Of a DNA stretch of 64,000 bases, positions 45,130 through 56,094 are shown piece after piece. How positions within the stretch are numbered: position 1 is the first letter of the stretch; every line of letters starts with the position of its first letter. The position numbers were made by a program, and so were the translations under genes. The notes under the pieces were generated by a model, which saw nothing but the letters and a program-made list of their open reading frames with translations, did not search any database and had not been told where the DNA came from. The DNA is from Trichobilharzia regenti (lineage: Eukaryota > Platyhelminthes > Trematoda > Strigeidida > Schistosomatidae), in the NCBI GenBank assembly GCA_944472135.2, contig OX235262.1, positions 72,292,887 to 72,356,886 of the forward strand, in the 5' to 3' direction.

Positions 45130-45550
45130 AATCAGTAATTCCATGTGGTTCAAAGGTATTCTGCATCACGAAAATAAATTTCAACAGCCTGCTGCAGACT
45201 TTCATCAACAGCTGCTTAGATGCAGAAGATCACATGGCTCGCTACCCGAAGAGGATATATAATAAGGAACACTGGCTACGAACCAACCAAGGGCCTACCG
45301 CGAAACACAAACTGATGAGGCCGTTAAGAAGCGCCAAACTCCAGGCCCTGCCCTCAAACGGTATTCGAAGGGGAAACGATGAGTTGGGTTTCTTAGGGTG
45401 ACATAAAAGAGATTGTGTGAGTTAGAGATAAGAGCTTAAAGGTTCTCGTAGAGCCCGCTAAAAGGATTGCGGAGTATAGGGTTAAAGGAAGATGTACTAG
45501 TGGAGACCAATGTTCCACTTGGAACCTAAGTCAATAATAATAATAGCAAT
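45130..45550 (+). mobile_element. RTE 3' fragment behind a (TA)n tract
   Basis: The frame shows LQTFINSCLDAEDHMARYPKR, KEHWLRTNQGPTAKHKLM and NDELGF (RTE: QTFINRCLR.IL...WP..ISNEELW). It ends with GTTCCACTTGGAACCTAAG and AATAATAATA at 45512-45550. The (TA)n at 45102-45125 directly precedes the first RTE-like bases. Confidence 0.78.
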
Positions 45551-45604
45551 AAAATTTATCCGTGCATGATGCTATATACTACTGAATAATTGGTATAAAT
45601 AATC

Positions 45605-45770
45605 GTCTACCAGTAATGCCTGCTAATCACATCAACGTGATTTAAGCACCAAACGGTCATTTTACTCGTTTTGAGCCGGAGTCATTGTCCGTGTCACGGA
45701 TTCGACTCAGCTCAGAGAGCTGAATCAGTTCACACAAATCAGATCCTGGCTAACCAGCTACTTGAAAGAA
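45605..45770 (+). repeat. unclassified dispersed repeat
   Basis: CTAATCACATCAACGTGATT, TAAGCACCAAACGGTCATTT and GACTCAGCTCAGAGAGCTGA match the copies at 13.5 and 54.75 kb. Confidence 0.45.
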
Positions 45771-45989
45771 CTAGTAATACATTCATTCGCAAATTGAGAA
45801 TTTAACCATGACTCGATCAATGTTATTCTACCCCTGTGTTTATTCTTTGTCATCTCAAAATTATAAAGGGGGATTTCCTTATTAAACAAATTTAATGCCC
45901 CCATATTACTGAGGTGTATAGTCATTTATATGTGGCACAAGTATTAAGTATCAACATCTCAGCTTCTGATCCAACCTGTGTACATAACT

Positions 45990-46215
45990 GCCACTCATTT
46001 GTGTTCTTAGTGTAAGCTAGGACTCCAAGTTTGAATTCAACAACAATGGTGTGGTTAAATTCTATGGGTAGGAGATTGGTAGTCTTCAATCTTCCCCCTT
46101 TATCAGATATTTTTCTTATCGGCTAAGCGAGGTTTAATAGTATATCAGTTGAGAAATGAACCCGGCTTGTTTGCAGCGCAGTTGTTGAGCATTCTCTCCC
46201 CCTGGAACCACTAAA
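45990..46215 (-). mobile_element. SINE-C copy, degenerate
   Basis: CATTTGTGTTCTTAGTGTAA 3' end, AAGTTTGAATTCAACAACAA, AATCTTCCCCCTTTATCAGA body, head remnant (GTGGTTCCAGGGGGAG). Confidence 0.55.
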
Positions 46216-46819
46216 GCACATTCTATATCTGAAAATAGTATACCATGTTTTTTAAAGACATTGAAATGTTCCTTTTGAGATTTCGTTTTGCTTCATAAAT
46301 TGTCCAACCAGTTTAGTGTACTCTTAGTCCACTATAAATACATACAGATATGACAACAGAAATGATTTAATGCATTATATTGATAATATGAGAAATAAAT
46401 TAAAATTATGCTATAATCAACATTAGGTCAAGGTTTTGGTATTCTCTGTGAGTATATGTGATAATGATCTTGAGATGAAATTTATCAAGAGAGCAAAAAT
46501 AAGTGATGATAAATATATTTATGGAATAAACAGGACAACGTAATTTAATCTTCTCAAGCTAAAACTACGTAAACAGTAAACATCACAGAAGATGACCGAT
46601 TAGGCAGTTTTTGTTTTAGTATATTAAAACACTTCTGAATACTAATTTAGATAAATATACATACATTGAAAAGAGATTTTTATGGAATGAAAGAGAACAA
46701 CAAGATGATTCACATCTCCTGAAAGATTTCTATCATGTGATAGATCTGCTGTGACTATCATATTGCTTTTTTTTATACTGTAATGTTTTCATTTTGTTGG
46801 TTTGCATCAGTTCGATTGA

Positions 46820-47110
46820 TTTCAGTATTGATTACGAATTAACTTCAGTTAAAAAAAACTGGTGCAAACCAAGGGGTACTGAACGCACCCTTAACCCTAC
46901 GAGGAGTCGAACTCAAGATCTTCAGTTTACAAGGCGAACCAATATATCATTCAGTCAGTGAGACGGAATGCAATGGCCCCTCAAATGTGATTCACGATAT
47001 ATGGCAACCTCTTTAGTTACAACTTCACGTTAGAATTTCAGGCGATTTCATTCGGTAGTCAGTTACTAGTGAGCAGTTGATTAACTTTCAGGTTTTGGGT
47101 TTGCAGGTAT
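46820..47110 (-). mobile_element. SINE-B copy, degenerate
   Basis: Tail (GATTACGAATTAACTTCAGT), lost hammerhead, B-box (GGAGTCGAACTC), head (CATTCAGTCAGTGAGACGG), 5' extension (GATTCACGATATATGGCAAC). Confidence 0.6.
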
Positions 47111-47179
47111 ATGATTGATTTCAAGTCTGGTTACAATGTGATCGCCATGGTGTCAAGTTCAAATTGCATAAATTTTCAA

Positions 47180-47465
47180 GTATCGGTTTTGTAGGGATTT
47201 TTTTGTTTGATTGGTTGGAGGATTTCATCATGAGCTGACATCAGTTAGAGAACCACTGGAAAACCTGGGAGTACTGGGCAGCTGTTTCGTCCTAGTTTGG
47301 GAATTCTCAGTAGTACTCACCCACCGCCACGATTCGAACCCAGGAGCTTCAGGCTACAAAGCGAGCTTGCTCGTAGACCATTAAGCCACTGGGACCCGAT
47401 GGGCTACGAGCTCGCCTTGTAACCTGAAGATCCTAGGTTCAAACCGCAATGGGTGCGTATTGCAT
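47180..47465. mobile_element. SINE-B inverted pair (47180-47400 minus, 47401-47465 plus)
   Basis: The minus part has tail, hammerhead with core CTGAGAA (G8 to A), B-box and head ending CCATTAAGCCACTGGGACCC. It is joined directly to a plus-strand head GGGCTACGAGCTCGCCTTGT with B-box TAGGTTCAAACC that stops at GGGTGCGTATTG. Confidence 0.75.
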
Positions 47466-48135
47466 AAATTTATTGAAAAGTAAATAAATTCCAGAATATC
47501 ATAACCGAGATGTGTTATTATTAAACTACATAAATTTTATTGTTCAACATTTAACATTCGAAATGGGGAAACATGTTCGTCACACACGTATACTAAGGCA
47601 TATTACTGTATGGTTTAGCTAAGGACAAAGGAGGGATTTGAGAAACCCTCTTCTAACAAAAACACTCGATTGGTTTCTATCTCTTACTCAAATATGACCA
47701 CAACCTTGAGGTCATCTAATGAACTCATGCTAGCTTGACATGTTTTTTTTACTGTGGAACTTCTAAATGCAGATAAAGTCTTGGTCATTCATGGATTTAA
47801 GTTAGACCGCTTATGTGCAAAATAAGTATGTTCAGTCCCTAATTTTACTCTGGCTTGAGAATAAAAAATCTGCGATAGAAACATCTATCTGTCTATGTAT
47901 TTTTCGTCTCTATATTAATAATTGTGTGTACCTTCCTCCTATCATTAAAATTGTTATTCCGATATTATTCCACTTGTTTGAATTATTATTTTAGTACAGT
48001 TTGTTTTTTGAGATTTTAAACTCAATTTTATCAAACTTCTCCTTTTGTAACGTAATATTTTCATTTTTACTTTTATATTCTTTATCTTACTTTACACGTC
48101 TTTTCAATGTCTATGAGCTTTTTGAAACTTGATTG

Positions 48136-48520
48136 GTGGGGAAGCCTGAGATAACTGGACAGCTGTCTCGTCCCACTTTTGGACTCTTCAACAGTACGCA
48201 CCTACCACCACGGTCCAAACCAAGGACCTGCTGGTTGAAGGGTGAGCTAGCTCGTAGACCATTAGGACCACTGGGACCCCGTCCAATGACCAGCTATATG
48301 AATTCTAACTTCTGCCAATTCATGACATAGCGCAACCAGTTCGTAATGTCTTCTTCGGCGAGTTGCTACCACACCTTCAGCCTGCTGTACCCTATGGGTC
48401 ATAGCTTCCTACTAGAACCCCAGGTTAACTGCCTGAATAGGACGAGGCGCTAGCGAGCATCTCATTGATTTTTGTAGGGATTTTGATTCTGATGAAATCC
48501 TTCAAACAATCAGACGAAAT
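48136..48520 (-). mobile_element. SINE-B long copy
   Basis: Antisense tail, hammerhead remnant (GTCCCACTTTTGGACTCTTC), head (ACCATTAGGACCACTGGGAC) and complete 5' extension (ATGACATAGCGCAACC, TATGGGTCATAGCTTCC, CCAGGTTAACTGCC). The end joins a short tail-like segment at 48470-48520. Confidence 0.78.
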
Positions 48521-48729
48521 CTCTTCAAAAACCAAAACATGAATATTTCAAATTTGACACAGTCTGTTTAACCACTTGATATTGAACTATGTATGATTTA
48601 AAGTTATGATTATAAATATATTTATCACAAGAATGGACAAGTCACAGGACTCATTTGTTTCTACATACTATTTTATAGTTTTATTCTCCCCGTATAAATA
48701 AGATCGAGATCTATACTAAGAGCAGTTCG

Positions 48730-48867
48730 GAGCTGTTCCTTTGAGTTCCTAGTGGAACATAGGGCTTCAACTGCACGTCTACACTTGCTTCTGTCTTCCT
48801 TCTGCTGTACTTTTCACCTGTAGTCCATATTGTTTCAACTCCTCTTCACACGATCTCCTCCATGTTA
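48730..48867 (-). mobile_element. short RTE 3' end, severely 5'-truncated
   Basis: About 135 bases nearly identical to the 3' end at 27965-28100 (CTAGTGGAACATAGGGCTTC, TCTGTCTTCCTTCTGCTGTA). The few differences suggest a young insertion. Confidence 0.75.
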
Positions 48868-49433
48868 TAATTATGAGAAAACGTTTCTTTCTGTCCAAGA
48901 CATGTACTGCTATGGAACTGTAGCTAAGTGATATGATCTTTTGGACAGCTGATAGGACCGAAAGGGCTGTTGCGTCAGTATAACAGTGCTGATGCAATGA
49001 ATTACTCAACTAATATCGTTAGGTACACCTAGTCATCCGTCGTACCTTCTGCTGGTGCTGCTGAGAAAAAGATGGTCAAACTGTATATTCATCCGATCAC
49101 ATGATGATTCATAATATGATTACTACTTTTAGCTGATTCCTATCATATACACTACTTAAAATGAATGATGATTAAAGATAAAATGTAATTCTGCATTGCA
49201 GCAGCATTAAAACTAGTTGTTTGAGATTCTGAATTATGCTTGACTCTGTACAAATTTAAAATAATTCACACTTAGCTGAAACTATAAATCAACGATTTAG
49301 ACAACCTAAATGACACAATAAAACATGCTACTGAAGTGCATTTCAAGTGAGAAATTTTGTATAAGAGGTATGCTGAGTGTAAACCTTACAAATTGGCAGA
49401 ATTTTCTCTGAATGCAAACTAATTTTAATTTAA
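48868..49433. other. unassigned
   Basis: No recognised feature. 50486-50959 and 51266-51696 are the same. Confidence 0.3.
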
Positions 49434-49622
49434 TTTTTTAATTTTTGATTACAGCTTGATTCCCCACTGTATTTTTGGTACAAGTATGGAATTTTCAGCA
49501 TGGATATCGGTAGCCCGAATTTCGCAGGCCGACCATAGATATCAGATGTGCACCGGTGTGAGCTCGAACCCCGGACCATGTGCATGGTCGGCGAGAGTCC
49601 TAACCACTGTGCCACCGACGCA
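49434..49622 (-). mobile_element. SINE-A copy
   Basis: Full length. Head (TGCGTCGGTGGCACAGTGG on minus) and B-box GGGGTTCGAGC intact. The 3' tail runs into an A/T-rich stretch near 49425-49440. Confidence 0.87.
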
Positions 49623-49689
49623 CTAAGTATATTTATCGTAGAATTCATGCCTCTTATATCTTCTATTAGAATTATTATCATTAACTCCA

Positions 49690-50485
49690 TATGTTCCAAG
49701 TGGAACGTAGCTCTTCAACTGCATATTCACTTTTCGTTCGTTTCTCAACCATTACTTTTAGCTGGCTCCACGACTGTCTACATATTCTCATTCCCTGTTC
49801 ACATGGTCTCCTACATGTTACTTTTGGGAACCAAACTTACGGCTTCCTATTTGGGTCCTACTCTACAACCTACCTAGCCTGTGTTATCACTTGAATATCT
49901 CTTCAGTCTACATCCAGTCCATATTACTTTCCTCCTTTTTTAATGTTGGTTTGGTAATACTTTGTTGGCTGATTCCCTGAACTGTCAGAGTTCCTTGTTG
50001 CTTACCCTTCCTGACCGACCATTTGATATTCAGTGTGAAAAGAAGTTTGCTGTTGATAAAATCCCATGGCGAGCTTTTGGGAATACGTTTTGTGTCTTGT
50101 GAGCAAACTGTCTGAACCATATAGGAGAACTGACTGGGCTGACAAAGTGTTGAAAATTCCAGTCTCAATCTTCACTGTGAGAGCTGTAGATCTCCAGAGC
50201 TATTTCGGAGTAATGAACGCCTATTTCGCTTCCACACTGCTATCCTGGCTGGTTTTGACATACTCGTATGTGGTATGGACAGTTAAAAGGATGCTGTTCA
50301 TGTGAATGAAGTGGAAAACTCGCTTATGCTGTTAATCGAGTAGGGTAGGTGATCTTCATCATTTCTGTCTTATTCATGTTCACCTGAGATCCCTTTGGTA
50401 TCTGCTTGTATATCTCCCAGTTTGTGGGACATTGGACATGAATTATTTGGGGAGTCCAGATCTTCAAGAGTCTTTTTGTTAGTTC
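49690..50485 (-). mobile_element. RTE 3' fragment
   Basis: The 3' end lies at 49692 (TTCCAAGTGGAACGTAGCTC). Antisense C-terminal and thumb regions run to about 50230, and decayed palm-proximal sequence (TCATGTTCACCTGAGATCCC) to about 50485. It lies next to SINE-A 49434-49622. Confidence 0.65.
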
Positions 50486-50959
50486 AATGTACGCTCATCT
50501 ATTAACCGAAAAACTGCTAGAGATTGCTGTTTATATTTTAGCAATTACAAACCGATTATCTACATATTCCAAAGATATAAAGATCCAAAGTATGTTGTGC
50601 GTATACGTTAATGAATGAGACCAGTTTTATAAATTAGCACCGTAAACTCAAAATCTTCTTGTTATCATATATTAACCTAATTTTACCAGGTTTTTGATAG
50701 GCACTGTATTAAGTCATTGGAATACACTGAATTTAAAGGATTTTTGTTTCATCCAAACAAACCTGACCTACAAATTATCCCGAAGTTTTTTGAAACATAT
50801 TACACATTAGATTCGTATAGTTACATACTTTAATATCCGTGAATAAAAGATAAACCGTTATTATCGATTATACTTATACTAATGAATAAAAATGTATTTC
50901 CTGTTGGATAATCATCTTTTCTAGGGGAAATGACTTTTCAGACGTCAGGTTTTGCAGGG

Positions 50960-51265
50960 GATTCAATTCGGTGTAGAACTCATCATGAACCAACACTGTT
51001 TAGATAATCAATGAAAATCAATCTATAGTAGACGACTGTTTACTTCTACTCTGTACACTGACGTTCTTTTCTGGAGTAGGAGGCCGCATGAGTCTAGCCT
51101 ATTGACTTTTTAGCTCATTGAGCTGAAATCCAGCAATCTATGAATTCTAACTCCTATTGGTCGCCAATGTAGCACCTTTAACAACGAATGTCTTCGTTGC
51201 ATGTTGATTTCAAATCTAACATTGTGCACCCCACCCACTGGGTTAAATTAAGTTTAGGCTGTAAT
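50960..51265 (-). mobile_element. SINE-B copy, degenerate
   Basis: GAACTCATCATGAACCAACA tail, head (TTAGCTCATTGAGCTG) and 5' extension (TCTATGAATTCTAACTCC, AACGAATGTCTTCGTTGC, CACCCCACCCACTGGG) can be followed. The hammerhead cannot be read. Confidence 0.5.
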
Positions 51266-51696
51266 AGGTGTCTAAAGTTTGATGTAAACTTTTTATGATA
51301 GTTTAAACTGTCACATACTAGTAAGTAAATCATATTATTTAATTTAATTTAGCTGAGATTTACTCCAAGAATTAAGTCTTTAGGTTTCTTTGAAATTTCT
51401 AAGTCATCGAAATCCAATGAAATAAAAAGATAATGTCATCAATATAGATGAAAAAGAACTGAGTTTTCATGTACTCCAATTTTTTGATGAGTTAATCGGA
51501 TTTACAATTGCCAATGAGCCATACGGTCTTTAAAGATTGTGTAGTGAGTGGGTGCATTTTTCTCAATAAGGTCGGTACCACCACACCCAACTATCTTTCT
51601 TCTTCAGGCATTAGAACTCGAATGACAACATTTCAACTACGTCTTGGAGAGGAAACCGAATTCTAAACTACTACTTCAGCTTGTATCACAGCCTGA

Positions 51697-51697
51697 C

Positions 51698-51726
<29 letters not shown>
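51697..51726. repeat. (ATT)n tract, tail of the CR1-like element
   Basis: About ten ATT units in the position of a non-LTR 3' tail. Confidence 0.9.
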
Positions 51727-51729
<3 letters not shown>

Positions 51730-52132
51730 AGCTTTATTCCAAATCAGTACTTGTGATACAGAATGGAATTCTCAGCATTTTACTACAATATTGCATCCAG
51801 TTTTTACATTAACAATAAATAAAGTTCTACATAGATTAAAGATTATCTCAACAACATATTAGTATGTCGGTAGCAAAGCCAAAATTAAAATGTTTGAAGG
51901 TGTTACAAAAGTAGATACTACTAGCATATTTACTGGCGTAAGCGATAGCAAAATGGTCGAGATATACAGAGTGTAAAAGAACAACAAGAAGGTTTTAACT
52001 AGAGTTTGCAAGGAAGAGAAAAACAAAACAGCACTTAACAAAAATAAAGACAAAAAAGGTAGAGAGAATGGAAAAGAGAGAAAACGTTGTACCCATAAAT
52101 GATGTGAGTTGGAAAGACGAGATTCATTGGTT

Positions 52133-52910
52133 CTAGTGACTATTTAATAAGTTAAAGGTTTCATGCCTGATGCATTCTTTATCACACAGAACACGGGCTA
52201 GGTAGGGTATGGATGAGTTTTTGTACTTACTAGTGCGGGCATATAGTTTCCTATATAGACTTCTTGTTTTCCCTGAAGAGATACATGGGGAGAGTTGTGA
52301 GTGTAGAGGGTGTTGTGAGTCAGATAAAATGGACTTCGCCCATTTTTCACATGAGTCCATGTGCCTGTCCACCAGAATGTTAACAAGCTGGCTAAGTGGT
52401 AAACTGCTTACCCTGCTGACAACCTTTAACATCCTACGTAATAAGGTATAGTCTTTCTTCAATAGCCCAGGAAAGACTAAGGGGGAGCAATAGAGAATTA
52501 TAGGCAGAATACGGGAGTTAACAAATTGTAGTAGTAAGGGTTGGGTTACACCAGAATGTCTTAACTTCTTGATGTAGAAGGTAAGACGGTATATTTTCTT
52601 GGAAATCGTCAAGATATGAGACGACCAGGAAAGATCAGAAGATAGAGTGACGCCTAGGTATTTAATTTCCGACTTAGTTTCTATTTCAGTGCCATCTATG
52701 TTGCACACCTCGTCAGCGCTAACCAGTTTGTTTAGGTCAGATTTATGCCTAAAGGTGAAATTAACTGTTTGGCATTTGGAGGGGTTTAAGGTTAGACCGT
52801 TTTCCTTGGACCATTGGCTAATTTCTGATAAGAAGCCATTTAGTTTAGAGCAGTCACTTTGACATTTGACAGGTAAAGATACAGTTAGGTCATCATAAAG
52901 TAGGATGTGT
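52133..52910 (-). pseudogene. reverse transcriptase C-terminal fragment of the CR1-like element
   Basis: The ATG-initiated part is 191 codons (52708-52133), but the same frame is open without an ATG back to about 52910. The protein covers the end of the RT fingers/palm and the thumb plus C-terminal domain. The endonuclease and N-terminal RT are absent through 5' truncation. Confidence 0.8.
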
Positions 52911-52921
52911 AAACAGGAGAT

Positions 52922-53038
52922 TATAGATTATGTACAATCGTTTAGCCAGCTAAAATAGACACTAGAGAACACAGAGAAACGCCGATTTTCCTCCAAAGCT
53001 TTACGCTACACTTGAAACCCAAGAGAATAACAATAAAA
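52922..53038 (+). mobile_element. short RTE 3' end
   Basis: Ends CTTGAAACCCAAGAGAATAA at 53015-53034 and starts about 100 bases upstream (TTTAGCCAGCTAAAATAGAC). It abuts the 5' end of the CR1-like element at 52915. Confidence 0.5.
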
Positions 53039-53044
53039 CTATCA

Positions 53045-53270
53045 AATGATACACAGACAACTTGAAAGTATGTTTATTTCTAAACTTTTAGATTCTCATT
53101 ATGGACCAGAATCATTGAGAGAGATCAGTAAAGAAGCCAGGAATCATTGGACGGGTGCTTCGTCCTCTACAGAGACTCTTCAGCACGGCGCATCAATAAT
53201 CCTACCAGAGACTGAACACGGGATCTTCAAGTGACGACAACAAACTGGCTAACCATTAGGTCACATGGGG
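53045..53270 (-). mobile_element. SINE-B copy, degenerate
   Basis: Antisense order of tail, hammerhead remnant (CTTCGTCCTCTACAGAGACT), B-box (CTGAACACGGGATC) and head (TAACCATTAGGTCACATGGG). Confidence 0.5.
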
Positions 53271-53984
53271 CTGTTATTTAGTTACTCCTGATTTCCAACT
53301 TTGTCAACCTATGATGTTTATTTTGGCTGATTTCTAGTTTATCCTCAGAATTATTATTTTTAATACATTATTCAATGTATTCAGTACGAGGGGAATTTTG
53401 TAGAGTGAGATAAAAAAAGAATAATGGTAACAATTAATAATATTAATAATAATACAGTATGTGTGAGAGAGATTGATACAATTTTTCGCTTAAAGAAATT
53501 TATCAAAACCAGATGCAGATAAATCAGAAGGGGAGAAAAGCAAAGAAAGAAGGATTCATGCATCATCTGGTGATGAACAGTACTGTTGTAAAAATTAGGC
53601 ATTGAGGAGGGTGGATAGGAGGCGAAAGCAGGAATTTTAGAGAGAGAGAGACAGAAAAATAAAAGAGAATGTTTTTTTTCAACTTTTTCTTCTTATCACT
53701 TATTAAATATCTCTCTTTCTACCTAATAAAACATATGTTACAGACCAACTGGTAAAACAGAAAAGGGGAACTATTCGTATATATATATATATTTGTTACC
53801 CTGTAAGTGTCTTTATGTGTACTGTGCATCAATAGAATTAATATTTCTTACAGATATTTCTCTTTACAATAGTGGAAACAGTGAAAATAGGTCATACGAT
53901 AAAATATACATTCCAGTTGATGAATATTAGATTGTTAGAGGAATTCGACAGAAAGCTGTTAACTTGCATTTCGTGATTGTCACC
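53271..53984. other. unassigned
   Basis: GA-rich run at 53640-53665 and a short (TA)n at 53777-53791. No gene seen. 54091-54734 and 55016-55621 are also blank. Confidence 0.3.
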
Positions 53985-54090
53985 AGCCATCAGTTGGGTG
54001 TATCTAGATGTCCTCGATGAGATTCAAAACTATGTCATCCAGCGCTACGGTCAGTTAGGTTATTACCACTGAACTACTCGGGCTCAAAGG
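53985..54090 (-). mobile_element. SINE-D-like copy, minus strand
   Basis: Minus-strand head GAGTAGTTCAGTGGTAATAA (A-box TAGTTCAGTGG) and B-box TTTTGAATCTCAT; a short body, then loss of similarity. Confidence 0.5.
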
Positions 54091-54734
54091 CAAGGCAAAG
54101 TGACATTCTACGTGAAGCCATATACTAATGACTGATCATTCACACGAGTAGTTGGATATCACTCACTGTAAAAGAAAAATTGTTTATTTTGAAAATCTCT
54201 CCTGGACGATGTTATTTGGATGTTTTTTATCTAACTTTGTAATTATGATCCTTTTCTCTTGTAAACTGTATATCACTGTTCTGAAGTTTGCAGAACATCT
54301 ATTGATTTGATTCGTATTATTTGTCTTTGTCGTTATGTGTACATTGATAATTTTCTGTAAGAAATGATGTTGTTCGAGTCAATGAAGGTTACTTCCGACT
54401 TTTGACTGTCCAAGGGAAGTGTTAGTGTGTGATTCTTGTGGATGAAGTTTTTGATCCCAACATTTTGAGGAATATTCTACTTGATTCTAAGTGCCTTTTT
54501 TGTACTTAAACTGAACTGTTTAACTGTCTAAGGCAGTATTAAAGTAATTTTGAGGTTTTGATGTTATTGTTGTTTAATAGAACTGCACAACTATCCAATA
54601 AAAATCGTCTTTCTCCTGTCACTGGAAAATTTTGTGACTTAGCATGTCTCAAGAAAGTTTCAAAAAGCCATACAGTAGAACTCAGCAATCAGTTTTCTGC
54701 GTTTAGAGCACAACGAGTTGGTTTTAGTTGCTAA

Positions 54735-55015
54735 ACTCGCATTAACCATTAATACTTGCTAACCACATCGAAATCGTCTAAACACGGGGTGGCCATCATG
54801 CACATTTTCTGGCTTTCTTGACTGCCATTGATAGTACTAAGCAGGTCACTTATGTCGATTTGTATAATTTTGATTTTCAAATTAATTTGCCGGTCACAAA
54901 CTTGACTGAAAGCGACATTCTTTCTGCTTGATAAAAGCTCAGTCAGTGCATGAATCCGGAGACAAATGGGCATAAATATCACACATTGGTTAAGAGTAAA
55001 CTGAATTCCATATTT
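54735..55015 (+). repeat. unclassified dispersed repeat, most complete copy
   Basis: GCTAACCACATCGAAATCGT, CTAAACACGGGGTGGCCATC, CTGCCATTGATAGTACTAAG, CAGGTCACTTATGTCGATTT. Spans both halves seen separately in other copies. Confidence 0.45.
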
Positions 55016-55621
55016 TAACTTCAGTATTATGTCATACTATTCTAGACAGAAATGTGAAAGACATTGTTCTCACCAGTTTCACTGATGCTGTCAGTGATAG
55101 CAGTGATAGGAGTGCAAAAGTCCTCTACCGGATAATTTTAAAAATACTTTTCTAAGCCATTGTGAATTTTTCTTTTGTTATATAAGTTATTTAAGCTGAA
55201 ACTAAGTCAAATTTTAAGTATCTTAGATTAAGTATTTTCTCTGATCTTTCCTGGTACTCCCACATCATTTTATTTTCTACATAGATGTTTCATCTAACTA
55301 TACACTTTAGGAAGTTCGAGCCGTCTTAAATCACTAAGCCTCCACTTTTACTTAATCATACATTCATATATATTTTACCTATTCTTCTTTATCACTGTCT
55401 TTTGATTTTTCCTCAGCTACTAAATAAAGAATGTGTTACATTATGGAGGATACTAAGAGCTGTTGATTAGCAAGTGCAGTATTGCTTGACCAGTTTATTA
55501 ATACTGTTCTGGACAGATAATTAAGCGCATGAGAGAAATTGACAAATATCATCTTATCAGATTCCTAACATACTCTTTATATGTAACTCTCCACTTACAT
55601 CTCCTCCTGTAGAACTAAAGT

Positions 55622-55875
55622 AATTGTTCCTTGGCGCTACAGTGATTAGGACATTTGCCAACCATGCACATGGTAGGGGGTTCGGCACCTAGCCGACGTA
55701 CTACTAAACCTCGCTCAGCTGGTAATAACCCTGGCAAAGAGGGAAGGTTGAGCGTGAAACTAGCAATCCCGACCCGTAGAAATAAAAACCACTGCTACCA
55801 AAACCTTATAGTTCCAACTTGAAGCCCTACGTTCCACTTGGAACACAAAGGAATAAAATAATAATAATAATAAAT
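55622..55875 (+). mobile_element. SINE-C copy with AAT tail
   Basis: The best plus-strand copy. Head GGCGCTACAGTGATTAGGAC, body (AGGTTGAGCGTGAAACTAGC), 3' end GTTCCACTTGGAACACAAAG followed by ATAATAATAATAAT. The 3' end and tail match those of the RTE copies. Confidence 0.8.
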
Positions 55876-56094
55876 AGGTACTATACTGACAACATGTTGA
55901 AAATTCCACATTGTGTCAAATGTGCTGTTTAGAATAAAACCGTTATCATTGCTATTTCATTATTTTTATTGTTTGAAATGATTGTTTAGACAGATAATTC
56001 AAGTAGTCCTCATGAACCGAAAGAACTACTAAACAATCAAGTAATATTAATAATAATGGCAGCAGGACGTCCAGAACTTGTAGTTAATTATCCT

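Larger units (their letters stand above)
51697..52915 (-). mobile_element. CR1/Jockey-type non-LTR retrotransposon, 5'-truncated, with (AAT)n tail
   Basis: The minus strand is a single open frame from about 52910 to 52133. It starts within the RT palm (ILLYDDLTVS), continues KLNGFLSEISQWSKENGLTL, NPSKCQTVNF and IKYLGVTLSSDLSWSSHILT, and ends with the C-terminal KLRHSGVTQPLLLQFVNSRILPII domain. About 400 bases of 3' UTR follow, then a run of ATT triplets at 51697-51726 (AAT on the element strand), a typical 3' tail for this group. The catalytic box is LLYDDL where YADD is expected, a one-codon loss. Otherwise the frame is unbroken for 250 codons, so the copy is fairly young. Confidence 0.85.
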
